Shown: positions 1 to 8,839 of the stretch, one piece after another
How the letters are laid out: every line of letters starts with the position of its first letter
Numbering within the stretch: the stretch's first letter is position 1
NCBI GenBank assembly: GCA_021733925.1
Contig: JAIPJY010000009.1
Location: 108,399 to 172,398 of the forward strand
DNA length: 64,000 nt
Reading direction: 5' to 3'
Source: Prosthecobacter sp.
GTDB taxonomy: Bacteria > Verrucomicrobiota > Verrucomicrobiia > Verrucomicrobiales > Verrucomicrobiaceae
Notes under the pieces: generated by a model
What the model was told of the DNA's origin: nothing
Database searches by the model: none
Seen by the model: only the letters and a program-made list of their open reading frames with translations
Program-made: the position numbers and the translations under genes

Positions 1-909
1 CACCAGTTCGCAGCGGTGCCGTGGCGGCTCATAGCTCTCCATCGCCTTCAGCATGCTGGCATACTCCAGTCCGAACACGCGGCCTGTCATCAGCGCGGCG
101 AGCACGTTCTCCATGTTGTGCTTGCCACGCAGTTTCAACCCGCTCGCACTTCCGATTTCCTCGCCGAGATGATAAAAGCTGCCAGCGTTGTAGGTGTAGC
201 CCGCCTCCTCGCCATAGGCGGAGAAGGTCCAGCGCTGCGCTGGTCCGGAGGACACGCTTTCGCCCGCGCGCACGATGGCTACATCGTCCGCCGTGACGTT
301 TTCAAAGATGCGGGCCTTCGCGGCAAAGTACGACTCCATGTCAGGATAGCGGTCCAGATGATCCGGCGCAAAGTTGAGCCACAACGTGGCCTTCGCGCGG
401 AAGTCACGAATCGTCTCAAGCTGAAAGCTGCTGATCTCAAGCGCGAGCACATCGTAACGTACGCCACTGGCGACGACTTCACTCAAGGACACACCATGAT
501 TGCCGCAGGGCAGCGACCTCATGCCACAGCCGTTGAACAGCGCCGCAATCAGTTCCGTGCAGGTGCTCTTGCCGTTCGTGCCGGTGATGGTCGCCATCGG
601 CATGTCAGTCAGATGAAAGGCAAACTCGGTCTCACCTACCAGCGGCACACCTGCATCCGTGAATTTTTTCGGCAGCGGCCAGTGTTCATCCAGCCCGGGG
701 CTGATGATGACCTGCTGAAACTCGCCCGGCTTGACGACGAGATCGCGAGCCGCTTGTCCGAGCACGCAGTTGAAACCTTCCACCGGTTTCGCTTTGTCAC
801 CCTCATCAAAAATCGTCACCTCCGCGCCATGCTGGCGCGCCAGACGCGCAGCACCGAGGCCGCTGCGTCCAGCACCGAGAATGGCGAAATGTTGTGAGGC
901 GAAACGCAT
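1..909 (-). CDS. murD: UDP-N-acetylmuramoylalanine--D-glutamate ligase (MurD), 3' end outside window
   Basis: Reading the minus strand from the ATG at 909 gives a Mur-ligase protein open to the window edge (about 303 residues present, C-terminal domain missing). It starts MRFASQHFAILGAGRSG, a Rossmann-type N-terminal domain. The central ATP-binding motif TGTNGKST follows, then an FAPDHLDRY segment typical of the middle domain. MurD adds D-glutamate to UDP-MurNAc-L-Ala in the cytoplasm. It is the last gene of the dcw cluster visible here, starting 5 nt after the mraY stop, so it is probably co-transcribed. Function is clear; only the length is cut by the window. Confidence 0.95.
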   Translation of the reverse strand, partial: MRFASQHFAILGAGRSGLGAARLARQHGAEVTIFDEGDKAKPVEGFNCVLGQAARDLVVKPGEFQQVIISPGLDEHWPLPKKFTDAGVPLVGETEFAFHLTDMPMATITGTNGKSTCTELIAALFNGCGMRSLPCGNHGVSLSEVVASGVRYDVLALEISSFQLETIRDFRAKATLWLNFAPDHLDRYPDMESYFAAKARIFENVTADDVAIVRAGESVSSGPAQRWTFSAYGEEAGYTYNAGSFYHLGEEIGSASGLKLRGKHNMENVLAALMTGRVFGLEYASMLKAMESYEPPRHRCELV

Positions 910-914
910 GATTG

Positions 915-2060
915 TTAACGAAGCTTCAGCGTGGCAAGACCGAGCATGGCGAAGAGCAGCGAGAGCACCCAGAAGCGCACGATGACCTGGTTCTCATGCC
1001 ACCCGCCGAGTTCAAAATGATGATGGATCGGAGCCATGCGGAAGATGCGCTTGCCGCGCTTCTTGAAGCTCCACACCTGCAGAATGACGCTCATCGCCTC
1101 CATCACAAACACGCCACCGACGAGGGCCAGCACGATCTCCTGCTTGCAGCCGATGGCCAGCGCCGCAATGCAGCCGCCCAGCGCCAGCGAACCCGTGTCT
1201 CCCATGAACATCTTGGCCGGATGCGCATTGAACCAGAGAAAGCCAAGGCAGGCGCCCGCCATCGCCATCGCCACGATGGGCAGTTCATTGGCCAGGCTGT
1301 TGTGCGCCACGCCGAGGTATTCGGAATACTTCGCGTTGCCGCAGATGTAGCCAAACGCGGCATACGCCAGCGCGGTGGTGATCGAGCAGCCGGTGGCAAG
1401 ACCATCAAGACCGTCCGTCAGGTTCACCGCATTCGAAGCACCCACGATGATGATGGCAAAGAATGCGACCGCGAAGAGATGCATGTCCGCAATCACCGCA
1501 TCCTTCACAAACGGAATGTAGAGTGCACGCAATGTGATGCCGTTGTCTCCCGGCACCGCATAGGCAAACAGCAGACCCGCCACCACCGCCACCGACGTCT
1601 GCCAGATGAGCTTGGTCCGGGCGGTGACGCCTTTGGAATTCTTCTTGCTGATCTTGAGGTAGTCATCACGGAAGCCCAGAGCTCCGAGACCAATGGTGGT
1701 GAACAGCACCGTCCACACCATCACGTTGTCCCACTTTGCCCACATCAGCGTCGAGATCACAATTGCCGAAAGAATAAGCAGCCCGCCCATCGTCGGCGTT
1801 CCGGCCTTCTTGCCGTGCAGCTCATGCAGCTTGTGCACTTCCTCCGCAGTGCGGATCGGCTGGCCGATCTTCAGCGAGATCAATTTACGAATAAGGCGGT
1901 CACCATACATCAGCGAGAGCGCAAACGCAGTCACAGCCGCACCACCGGCACGGAACGTGTGGTACTTGAAGAGATTGAGAATCTTGTACAGAGCCGCGTC
2001 ATCGCTGATCCATTGATGAGCGAAGAGCCATTCTCTAAATTCGTAAAGCCAGTACATCAT
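915..2060 (-). CDS. mraY: Phospho-N-acetylmuramoyl-pentapeptide transferase (MraY)
   Basis: Integral membrane enzyme that moves phospho-MurNAc-pentapeptide to undecaprenyl phosphate, forming lipid I. Family signatures are visible: the Asp pair in GFRDDYLK, NLTDGLDGLATG, and the His-rich PIHHHFE segment near the C-terminus, among about ten hydrophobic segments. The frame is open upstream to 2144, but the ATG at 2060 is preferred. It gives MMYWLYEF, matching the usual MraY start, and overlaps the murF stop as ATGA. Length from there is 381 residues, slightly above the usual 360. It sits between murF and murD in the dcw cluster. Confidence 0.95.
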   Translation of the reverse strand: MMYWLYEFREWLFAHQWISDDAALYKILNLFKYHTFRAGGAAVTAFALSLMYGDRLIRKLISLKIGQPIRTAEEVHKLHELHGKKAGTPTMGGLLILSAIVISTLMWAKWDNVMVWTVLFTTIGLGALGFRDDYLKISKKNSKGVTARTKLIWQTSVAVVAGLLFAYAVPGDNGITLRALYIPFVKDAVIADMHLFAVAFFAIIIVGASNAVNLTDGLDGLATGCSITTALAYAAFGYICGNAKYSEYLGVAHNSLANELPIVAMAMAGACLGFLWFNAHPAKMFMGDTGSLALGGCIAALAIGCKQEIVLALVGGVFVMEAMSVILQVWSFKKRGKRIFRMAPIHHHFELGGWHENQVIVRFWVLSLLFAMLGLATLKLR

Positions 2061-3421
2061 GAGGTGGAAAAATGCGTGAGAACCTGTTCCATGCGCGCGG
2101 AGCGGCTGCCTTTGAGCAGCACCACGTCTCCCTCGCGCAACCACTCACGCAGACGCGCAGCACAGGCTGCTTGATCGGGAAAATGTTCGGAAGTCACCGC
2201 CTTCGAGGCCTCGGTGATCCATGCGGCTTCGCTGCCGCCCACACTGAACACAGCGTCAAGCTTGAGCGACCCGGCAAACTCACCCACCCGGCGGTGCTCC
2301 GTTTCTGCAATCGCCCCCAGCTCCCCCATGCGGCCCAGCACCGCCACACGGCGGCTGCCAGCTGTCCCAAGCGTGCTCAGCGTGCGCAAACCTGCGATCA
2401 TGCTGTCAGGATTCGCGTTGTAGGAATCATCAATGAACTGAATGCCATTCACCACCTTCGGCTCCACACGGCCTCCGGTGAGCTTCGCCTGATTCAGCGC
2501 ATCCGCGATCTCAGCCGGCGCAATCCCCTGCCTCCAGCCCATGCAGGCAGCCAGCGCGGCATTGCCCACCATGTGCTCGCCAAGAATCGGCAGCCGTGTT
2601 TCCACTTTTTCACCGCCGAAGTCGAGTGTGAAGGTCGTTCCCGTCGCATCCGCCCGCAGATTGGAAGCAGACACATCACCGCAGCCGACGCCCGCCATCG
2701 ACACACTGGCCTGGCAGTGACGCGCGATGACCTCGCTGTATTTGTCATTGGCATTCAGCACCACCACGCCGCCGGCGCGCACATTCGCCGCCAGCGTCCC
2801 TTTTTCCCAGGCAATCGCATCCTGCGTGCCCATGTATTCAATGTGGGCCATGCCGACGTTGGTGATGATGCCGGCATCCGGTTTGGCGATGTCCGTGAGC
2901 ACTTTGATTTCGCCCGCATGGTTCATGCCCATCTCCGTCACACAGCAACGGTCGCCTTCACGCAGTGAAAGCAGCGTCAGCGGCACGCCAATGTGATTGT
3001 TCAGATTGCCCAGCGTGGCACGCGTCTGGCATTTGCGCGCCATGATGACTGCCGCGAGGTCCTTGGTCGAAGTCTTCCCGTTGCTTCCAGTCAGCCCAAT
3101 GATCAACGGCGCATGAAGCTCACGATAACCACGCGCCATGTTTTGCAGCGCCAGCAAGGTGTCGCCTGCTTCGATCACCGCGCATGGCAGCGTCCCCCAG
3201 GCCGGATCAATCCTGCTGACCACGACCGCTGCCGCGCCTGCCGCAGCCACCTGCGGGATGAAATCATGCGCATCAAATTTATCCCCCACCAGCGCCACGA
3301 ACACCTCACCGGCGGTGATCTTGCGTGAATCGGTGTTCACGTTCGTCACCAGGCGCGTGCCATCGCCACGCAGGGTTCCTGCGGCGAACTGGGCAAGTGT
3401 CTTGAGTGAAACGGGCGTCAT
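2057..3421 (-). CDS. murF: UDP-N-acetylmuramoyl-tripeptide--D-alanyl-D-alanine ligase (MurF)
   Basis: A 454-residue Mur ligase adding D-Ala-D-Ala to the UDP-MurNAc-tripeptide. It shows an N-terminal MurF-type domain with NVNTDSRKI (about residues 27-35), the ATP-binding loop GLTGSNGKTSTKD (about 108-120), the ATLGNLNNHIG segment specific to MurF, and a C-terminal domain with DDSYNANPDSM. The start ATG at 3421 overlaps the murE stop (ATGA), and its own stop overlaps the mraY start, implying translational coupling. Length is normal for the family and nothing appears missing. Confidence 0.96.
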   Translation of the reverse strand: MTPVSLKTLAQFAAGTLRGDGTRLVTNVNTDSRKITAGEVFVALVGDKFDAHDFIPQVAAAGAAAVVVSRIDPAWGTLPCAVIEAGDTLLALQNMARGYRELHAPLIIGLTGSNGKTSTKDLAAVIMARKCQTRATLGNLNNHIGVPLTLLSLREGDRCCVTEMGMNHAGEIKVLTDIAKPDAGIITNVGMAHIEYMGTQDAIAWEKGTLAANVRAGGVVVLNANDKYSEVIARHCQASVSMAGVGCGDVSASNLRADATGTTFTLDFGGEKVETRLPILGEHMVGNAALAACMGWRQGIAPAEIADALNQAKLTGGRVEPKVVNGIQFIDDSYNANPDSMIAGLRTLSTLGTAGSRRVAVLGRMGELGAIAETEHRRVGEFAGSLKLDAVFSVGGSEAAWITEASKAVTSEHFPDQAACAARLREWLREGDVVLLKGSRSARMEQVLTHFSTS

Positions 3422-4995
3422 CTGTCAAATCGGTCAGGGCGGTCAGGGCGGTCAGGCCGGTCAAAGCCACCACGCATGGCTTCGCGTTCAGCGGCTTTTT
3501 CTTCGCGCTCTGCAGCACGGTCAGCTTTGAGATGGTGCAGCAAGGTGCGGGCGATTTTGCGATCATCGAATGGATGCTTTTTACCCTGAATGTCCTGATA
3601 GTCCTCGTGCCCCTTGCCTGCGATGAGCACCAGATCACCCTCCCACGCATTCTGCAGCGCGGTCTGAATGGCCTCACGGCGGTCCATGATGATGGCATGC
3701 TTTTGCGGGCGGGCGAAGCCTGCCTTGGCGTCGTCCAAAATCTGCTGCGGATCTTCCGTGCGCGGATTGTCCGAGGTGAGCACGCAGATGTCACTGCCAG
3801 CCTCCGCCGCAGCGGCCATCTTCGGACGCTTGGAACGGTCCCGGTCCCCACCGCAGCCAAACACCGTGATGAGACGGCGAGGGCGCAGCGCACGCGCGGT
3901 GCGCAGCGCATTCTCCAGTCCGTCTGGCGTATGCGCGTAATCAACGAAGACCTGAAAGCGTGAGTTGTCAGACACGCGCTCCATGCGTCCCGGCACCTGC
4001 GGCGCGTTTTGCAGGCTCTTGATGGCCTCACGCAGATTCAGACCGACACCCTGTGCCGCAGCGAGTGCGCCCAAGGCATTGTACACATTGAAGTCGCCGA
4101 TGAGCGGCAGGCGCACCAGAAAGCTGCGGCCTTTCGCTTCGAGTTCAAACGTCGTGCCGCTCATGTCGTAGCGGACGTTGATCGCACGATACTCACACCC
4201 AACCCCGAACCCAAAACGCACAACGCGTCCTGTGTGCTCAAAACGCTGGGCCAGCTTGCGCCCCCAGGAGTCGTCACCATTGATGATCAGCGCCGAGCGC
4301 TTCGATGAATCAGCAGTTATTTGAAACAATCGCACCTTGGCCTCAAAGTACTTCTCCATCGTACCGTGGTAGTCCAGATGGTCCTGCGTGAGGTTCGTGA
4401 AAATCGCGGCGGCAAACGGCAGGCCATAGACTCGCTCTTGATCCAGCGCGTGGGATGACACCTCCATGACGCAGGCGCGGCAGCCATTGTCTCGCATGCC
4501 CGCCAGCAGCCCCTGAATCTCGAGTGATTCAGGCGTGGTGTGCGTGGCAGGCACGTGCTCACCGTCGCCGAGTTCATAAAACACCGTTCCCAGCAGACCG
4601 CTGCGCATCTGCGCGGAATTGAACAGATGATGCAGCAAAAACGCCGTGGTGGTCTTGCCATTGGTCCCGGTAATCCCGGCAATGGTGAGCCCTTTGGCCG
4701 GGTGCCCGTTCAGCGCCGCAGCAGCTTGGGCGAGGGCAATGCGCGAGTGGCGCACATGCACCCACGGCACCGTGCAGTCATCCGCCGGAGCCTGTTCGGC
4801 AATGATCGCCGCTGCTCCGAGTTCGATCGCCTTGCCGATGAAATCATGACCATCCGCATGCGTGCCACGCAGAGCGACGAAAGCGATGCCGGGGCCTGCA
4901 AGGCGTGAATCGTACGCGAAACCGGTGATCTCGGTGTCGAGACTGCCGGAAACCGCAGGCTTGTCGAGATGGGGAATAAAATCGCGCAGAATCAT
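3418..4995 (-). CDS. murE: UDP-N-acetylmuramoyl-L-alanyl-D-glutamate--2,6-diaminopimelate ligase (MurE)
   Basis: A 525-residue Mur ligase adding the third stem-peptide residue. The ATP-binding loop ITGTNGKTT lies at about 108-117, the likely carbamylated lysine at about 220 (EAKVRLF), and the DNPR motif at 409-412. DNPR is the known signature of meso-diaminopimelate-specific MurE, so a mDAP-type wall is inferred. The start is fixed by a strong AAAGGAGGT at 5001-5009, 5 nt upstream, lying inside the end of ftsI, whose stop it overlaps. The C-terminus carries an odd RPDRPDRPDRFDR tail encoded by a 9-bp tandem repeat, which is not part of the family fold. Confidence 0.96.
   Translation of the reverse strand: MILRDFIPHLDKPAVSGSLDTEITGFAYDSRLAGPGIAFVALRGTHADGHDFIGKAIELGAAAIIAEQAPADDCTVPWVHVRHSRIALAQAAAALNGHPAKGLTIAGITGTNGKTTTAFLLHHLFNSAQMRSGLLGTVFYELGDGEHVPATHTTPESLEIQGLLAGMRDNGCRACVMEVSSHALDQERVYGLPFAAAIFTNLTQDHLDYHGTMEKYFEAKVRLFQITADSSKRSALIINGDDSWGRKLAQRFEHTGRVVRFGFGVGCEYRAINVRYDMSGTTFELEAKGRSFLVRLPLIGDFNVYNALGALAAAQGVGLNLREAIKSLQNAPQVPGRMERVSDNSRFQVFVDYAHTPDGLENALRTARALRPRRLITVFGCGGDRDRSKRPKMAAAAEAGSDICVLTSDNPRTEDPQQILDDAKAGFARPQKHAIIMDRREAIQTALQNAWEGDLVLIAGKGHEDYQDIQGKKHPFDDRKIARTLLHHLKADRAAEREEKAAEREAMRGGFDRPDRPDRPDRFDR
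3424..3462 (-). repeat. 9-bp tandem repeat at the 3' end of murE
   Basis: About four copies of a 9-bp unit (GACCGCCCT on the coding strand, with small variations) sit just before the murE stop and encode repeated Asp-Arg-Pro triplets. Since 9 bp is a multiple of three, copy changes keep frame, which allows an array inside a coding end. A related Arg-Pro-Asn-Arg-Pro-Asp-Gln-Pro stretch opens the RlmB-like gene at 29408, suggesting the unit is dispersed. Confidence 0.7.
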
Positions 4996-6854
4996 GGCTC
5001 ACCTCCTTTATCGGCCACCTTGACGGGGCGTTCGTTCCGAATCGCCAGGTGATCGAGCGTCTCCTGCACGACTTCGGCAAAAATAGGTGCCGCGACACGG
5101 CCGCCGCGCACCATGGCCGAGCTCTCGGCTTTCGGGTCGTCGAGCATCACGAGGCAGACGAGCTTGGGGTTGTCGATTGGGGCCATGCCCACAAAGGACG
5201 TCAGGTAGGAGCCTTCGATGTAGCGCTTCTTCTCAGGATCGTAGCGCCGGGTGGTGCCGGTTTTGCCACCGATCCGCACGTCAGGCAGCGCTGCACGCTT
5301 TCCGGTGCCTTCCAGGACGACTCCTTCGAGGAAATCGCGCAGTGAGGCAGCGGTCTTGGCCGAGCAGACCTGCCAGACCGGCTGCGGCGGCATGACTTCG
5401 GTTTCGCCATTCGGTTTGACGATGCGGTCGATGAGCCGCGGCTTCATAAGCACGCCGCCGTTGGCAATGGCTCCATAGGCCATGCACATCTGCAGCGGGG
5501 TGACTGATACTTCATATCCAATAGGCATGCGTGAGTAGGTGGTGTTGCTCCATTTGCCGGTGTTCAAGTACCCGGCTTTTTCGCCGACGAGACCGATTCC
5601 GGTGGGAGCACCAAATCCAAACCGTGTGGCATAGTCGAGCATCATGTCCTGTCCAACACGTTTGCTGATTTTGTACATGCCGATGTTGCTCGAATGGACC
5701 AGCACCCCCTTGACGGTTTGCATGCCCAGCGACTCATCGTCACTGAGCTTCACCTTACGCACCGGGTCTTCGTAATACCTGTTGCCGCAGTCGATCTTCT
5801 CTCCGGGGGTGATCTTTTTATTATCGAGCCCCGCCGCGAGCGTGACGACCTTGAAGATCGAGCCCGGTTCATACGGCTCTGCGATCGCGTGATTGGTCCA
5901 GGTGCTGACATCGGGATTGCTCAGATCGCGGTGCGGACGCGCCGCCATGGCCAGCACCGTGCCCGTGGAGGGTTCCGTGACCACGATGACCACCCGGCGG
6001 GCCTTGCTAGCCTTCCAAGCTCGCTCGCAGATGGCCTCCACATTGTCCTGCAGCTGCATGTCAATGGTCAGATGCGCATCGCTACCATGCTGTGGTTCAA
6101 CAACTTGACTGCGATACGAAGGAAGCTCGTGCCCCGACTTGTCACGCTCGATCAACTGCTCACCAGCGACGCCGGTGAGCTTGGCATCCATGAGTTTTTC
6201 GATCCCCCAGCGCCCCTTGTTGCTGGTGTCGGTGTCGCCAAGCACCAACGACAGACGATCCTGGGCCGGAAAGCGTCGTGCCACCGTCGGACGCAGGTAG
6301 ATGCCAAAAACGTGCTGCTTCTTGAACAGGTCACTCCACTGAGCCGCGGTCTCCACATCCACCAGCTTCGCGAGGACAATCTCCGGCTTGTCTGAGGCAA
6401 GCTGGCTGCGAATTTCCTCTTCAGTCTGCGGGAGAATGCCCGACAGCACTTTGGCCAAATGCTCATGGTAGGCAGCCAGGGTGTCCGCATCCCCAAGCTC
6501 GGCACGCAGATCGACGGCCTTCACGCCGCGAATCGCCGCCAGACGGTGCCTCACCGTGATCACCTCACGCAAATGCGTGCGGTCCGTGTAGAGCTCCCGC
6601 ACATCTTCATCATGCGCGAGGTATTCCCCGCTCAGATCCTTGATCGCACCACGGTGCGCAGGCAGCACGATGTGCCGCTGGTATTTCCGCGCCGCGAGCT
6701 CCATCAGCCGCGCCGATTCCTTGATCTGCACGACCGCAAGCCGCCACGTCACCAGGGAAAAACCCGCCAGCAGCACAAAAAGCAGCAGCAGCATGCGGCG
6801 GCAAACCGGACGATCTCGGCGGAGCTGGATTTGATTGGGAAGGGGCTGACTCAC
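4992..6854 (-). CDS. ftsI: Penicillin-binding protein, division-type transpeptidase (FtsI/PBP3-like)
   Basis: A 620-residue class B PBP that cross-links peptidoglycan in the periplasm. A short cytoplasmic N-terminus is followed by one membrane segment (about 21-43), a dimerisation/pedestal domain (about 60-250) and a transpeptidase domain with all three catalytic motifs: SIFK at 332-335 (Ser332 nucleophile), SSN at 388-390 and KTGT at 531-534. It starts with GTG at 6854, overlapping the ftsL stop as GTGA, and its last codons contain the Shine-Dalgarno of murE. Position between ftsL and murE supports the division-specific FtsI role over an elongation PBP2. Confidence 0.93.
   Translation of the reverse strand: MSQPLPNQIQLRRDRPVCRRMLLLLFVLLAGFSLVTWRLAVVQIKESARLMELAARKYQRHIVLPAHRGAIKDLSGEYLAHDEDVRELYTDRTHLREVITVRHRLAAIRGVKAVDLRAELGDADTLAAYHEHLAKVLSGILPQTEEEIRSQLASDKPEIVLAKLVDVETAAQWSDLFKKQHVFGIYLRPTVARRFPAQDRLSLVLGDTDTSNKGRWGIEKLMDAKLTGVAGEQLIERDKSGHELPSYRSQVVEPQHGSDAHLTIDMQLQDNVEAICERAWKASKARRVVIVVTEPSTGTVLAMAARPHRDLSNPDVSTWTNHAIAEPYEPGSIFKVVTLAAGLDNKKITPGEKIDCGNRYYEDPVRKVKLSDDESLGMQTVKGVLVHSSNIGMYKISKRVGQDMMLDYATRFGFGAPTGIGLVGEKAGYLNTGKWSNTTYSRMPIGYEVSVTPLQMCMAYGAIANGGVLMKPRLIDRIVKPNGETEVMPPQPVWQVCSAKTAASLRDFLEGVVLEGTGKRAALPDVRIGGKTGTTRRYDPEKKRYIEGSYLTSFVGMAPIDNPKLVCLVMLDDPKAESSAMVRGGRVAAPIFAEVVQETLDHLAIRNERPVKVADKGGEP
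5001..5009 (-). promoter_or_regulatory. Strong Shine-Dalgarno of murE
   Basis: The minus strand reads AAAGGAGGT followed by 5 nt and the murE ATG. It lies inside the last codons of ftsI. It is one of the few near-consensus ribosome sites in the window, so murE can probably be initiated independently as well as by coupling. Confidence 0.85.
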
Positions 6855-7243
6855 GGGGCCTTGGGCATGTTATGGGCGACAGAGGGATCCGCAGCAGATT
6901 CAGCGGCTTTCGCCGGCTGTTCAGGCAGCGGTTTGAGAAGAAGAATACCGTGCTTCGTGATCGGCCGCAGCAGGGTGCCTGCGCTGGTCAGGCGCGGCTG
7001 CACACGGTCACGCGTGAGCATCGTTTCAATCCGGTTGTTCAGCGCGAGAATCTCGGCATTAAGCAGCCGCATTTCGGACTCTACCTTCCGCTGCTCCTCA
7101 CCGATCGCACGCACCCGGTTCTTGCTCACCACGATGCCCAGGCCCACAAGCGCCAGCGAAGCCACGACGATCAAGATCGCCGTGATCGTGGAAAGACCGA
7201 GGCTGTTGCGGTAGCGGTAGCGGTTGCGCGGGCGTGGTTTCAT
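6851..7243 (-). CDS. ftsL: FtsL-like cell-division membrane protein
   Basis: A 130-residue bitopic protein: basic N-terminus (MKPRPRNRYRYR), one hydrophobic segment (about 17-40), then a coiled-coil-like stretch (about 45-80) rich in Glu, Lys, Arg and Leu. The tail is Pro/Ala-rich. Sequence does not identify FtsL, which is always poorly conserved, but the topology and position between rsmH and ftsI are the classical FtsL site in dcw clusters. FtsL links FtsB/FtsQ with FtsI/FtsW at the septum. Start ATG at 7243 overlaps the rsmH stop and its own stop overlaps the ftsI GTG. Assignment is by context and topology. Confidence 0.8.
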   Translation of the reverse strand: MKPRPRNRYRYRNSLGLSTITAILIVVASLALVGLGIVVSKNRVRAIGEEQRKVESEMRLLNAEILALNNRIETMLTRDRVQPRLTSAGTLLRPITKHGILLLKPLPEQPAKAAESAADPSVAHNMPKAP

Positions 7244-8271
7244 ACGGGGAGTCGTTCGGCGACGCGCAGCACCGCGCTGCGCGAACGTGGGTTCAGTTCG
7301 ATCTCTTGGGGCGTCGCCTGGATCGGCTTGCGCGTGACGAGTTTCAGCACGCAGTCCGGGTTTTTGCGCGCCTCAGGCCATTCAGGGCGGTCAATGAATG
7401 GCGCTGCAAGATGCTGCAGCGTCTGTTTGACGATGCGGTCTTCCAGCGAGTGAAACGAGATCACCGCCAGCCTGCCACCGGGTTTCAACCAGCGTGGCGC
7501 TGCGGCAAGGAAATCGTGCAGCGCGGCCAGTTCATCATTCACCGCGATCCGCAGTGCCTGAAACACCAGCGTCGCCGGGTGGCGTTTGCTTCGCTTCGGC
7601 GCAGCCACGGAAACAATGTCCGCCAGCTGGAAAGTCGTGCGGATCGGCCCCGTCATGCGCGCCTTGACGATGGCACGTGCAATGCGCCGGGCATTCGGCT
7701 CCTCCCCATACTCAAAGAAGATGCGCATCAGCTCCGCCTCATCCTCGGTGTTCACCAGATCAGCAGCCGTGCGCGACGATTCGGTGTCCATGCGCAGATC
7801 CAGCGGACCATCTCTCATGAAAGAGAACCCGCGGGCCGCATCATCCAGCTGATGGCTCGACACCCCAATATCCACCAGCATGCCATCAAAACCCGATACC
7901 CCAGTCTCCTCAACAATCTGCGGGAAATTGCGAAAGTTGCCGCGCAAGGCACAAAACTGCGCCGCATAAGGCTTCAACCGTTCCTTGGCGTGCTTCAGCG
8001 CATTCTGATCCTGATCCATCGCCACGACACGCGCCCCATGCTGGAGCAGCGCCTCGGAATGTCCGCCACCGCCCAGGGTGCCATCGAAAAAAAGCTTACC
8101 CGGGGCAGGCTGCAGCATGGCCACCACCTCCGCCAGCAGCACCGGCGCATGATAAAACGGCAAATTTCTCACAGCAGCTTCGGTTGGAGCAGGTTCTGGC
8201 GAATCCCCCCCTCCCCCAGCGCCCTCGCGTGTCACCAAATTGCCACGCCCCCACGGCATCAAGTCATCCAT
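7240..8271 (-). CDS. rsmH: 16S rRNA (cytosine(1402)-N(4))-methyltransferase RsmH, dcw copy
   Basis: SAM-dependent methyltransferase acting on C1402 of 16S rRNA. Motifs: FYHAPVLLAEVV at the start of the fold, SAM loop DGTLGGGGHS, DIGVSSHQLDD, RGFSFMRDGPLDLRMD, and a late ISFHSLEDRIVK. The frame stays open to 8433 (TTG-ATG), which would add about 55 residues. I chose ATG at 8271 because family members normally begin 5-15 residues before HVPVLL, and the upstream stretch lacks family similarity and is AT-richer. The start remains uncertain (8271, 8259 or 8430). It heads the dcw cluster; no mraZ precedes it. A second RsmH-like gene lies at 22619-23659. Confidence 0.92.
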   Translation of the reverse strand: MDDLMPWGRGNLVTREGAGGGGDSPEPAPTEAAVRNLPFYHAPVLLAEVVAMLQPAPGKLFFDGTLGGGGHSEALLQHGARVVAMDQDQNALKHAKERLKPYAAQFCALRGNFRNFPQIVEETGVSGFDGMLVDIGVSSHQLDDAARGFSFMRDGPLDLRMDTESSRTAADLVNTEDEAELMRIFFEYGEEPNARRIARAIVKARMTGPIRTTFQLADIVSVAAPKRSKRHPATLVFQALRIAVNDELAALHDFLAAAPRWLKPGGRLAVISFHSLEDRIVKQTLQHLAAPFIDRPEWPEARKNPDCVLKLVTRKPIQATPQEIELNPRSRSAVLRVAERLPV

Positions 8272-8433
8272 GGCGTCTGTGGCACCGAACCAAGCCCAGC
8301 TTCCCACTTGAGAAAATTCAATCAGTCTGGAAATCCCAGCAAACCATTTCCTCACGAACGACCCCTCACGTCGGACGGGCCGAAGAGAGAGTCGCGACAA
8401 AGGGAAACCTATGGTTGAGAGCGCGTTCATCAA

Positions 8434-8839
8434 AGAAACGGAATTGCAGACCTGCCGAATACTCGAAGCGTGACAGAAAGGTCGTGAACCTAAAATTCTA
8501 ACCAGTCCTTATAATCGAGAGACTGCATTCTTGGCAATCCTCTATTTTCAGAATTTTCATCTTTTCATAGAATGATGAGAATACTGTTCATCTGAGCAAC
8601 TAGAGGTTTTAGAGATACCCTCAAACCGAAACTGGCAGTGACTCTCCATTCCGCAGCACCCGCTCCCACCTTTCTTCCGCAGATCCAATCAAATCTGGCC
8701 ATAAGAGGTTCTTAAAAGCGTCTGATACTTTTTTCGACATCTTAATATTTACGCCTCCATCCCAAGAGGAATCTCGACAGAAGGGCGGAAGTATTGCTAG
8801 CCTCGCAGAAATTGAAACAATTCTGACCCTCGCAACACC
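8434..8839. other. AT-rich intergenic region between dcw cluster and 8840 gene
   Basis: About 400 bp with no supported gene, clearly AT-richer than its surroundings. It separates two divergent transcription units (rsmH leftward, the 8840 gene rightward), so it should hold the promoter of the dcw cluster and that of the 8840 gene. I could not pick out convincing -35/-10 pairs or an operator. Confidence 0.5.

Noticed and set aside
8272-8433. N-terminal extension of RsmH up to 8433
   Set aside because: No family similarity and an AT-rich shift; the start at 8271 fits the usual distance to HAPVLL, though the longer form cannot be excluded.
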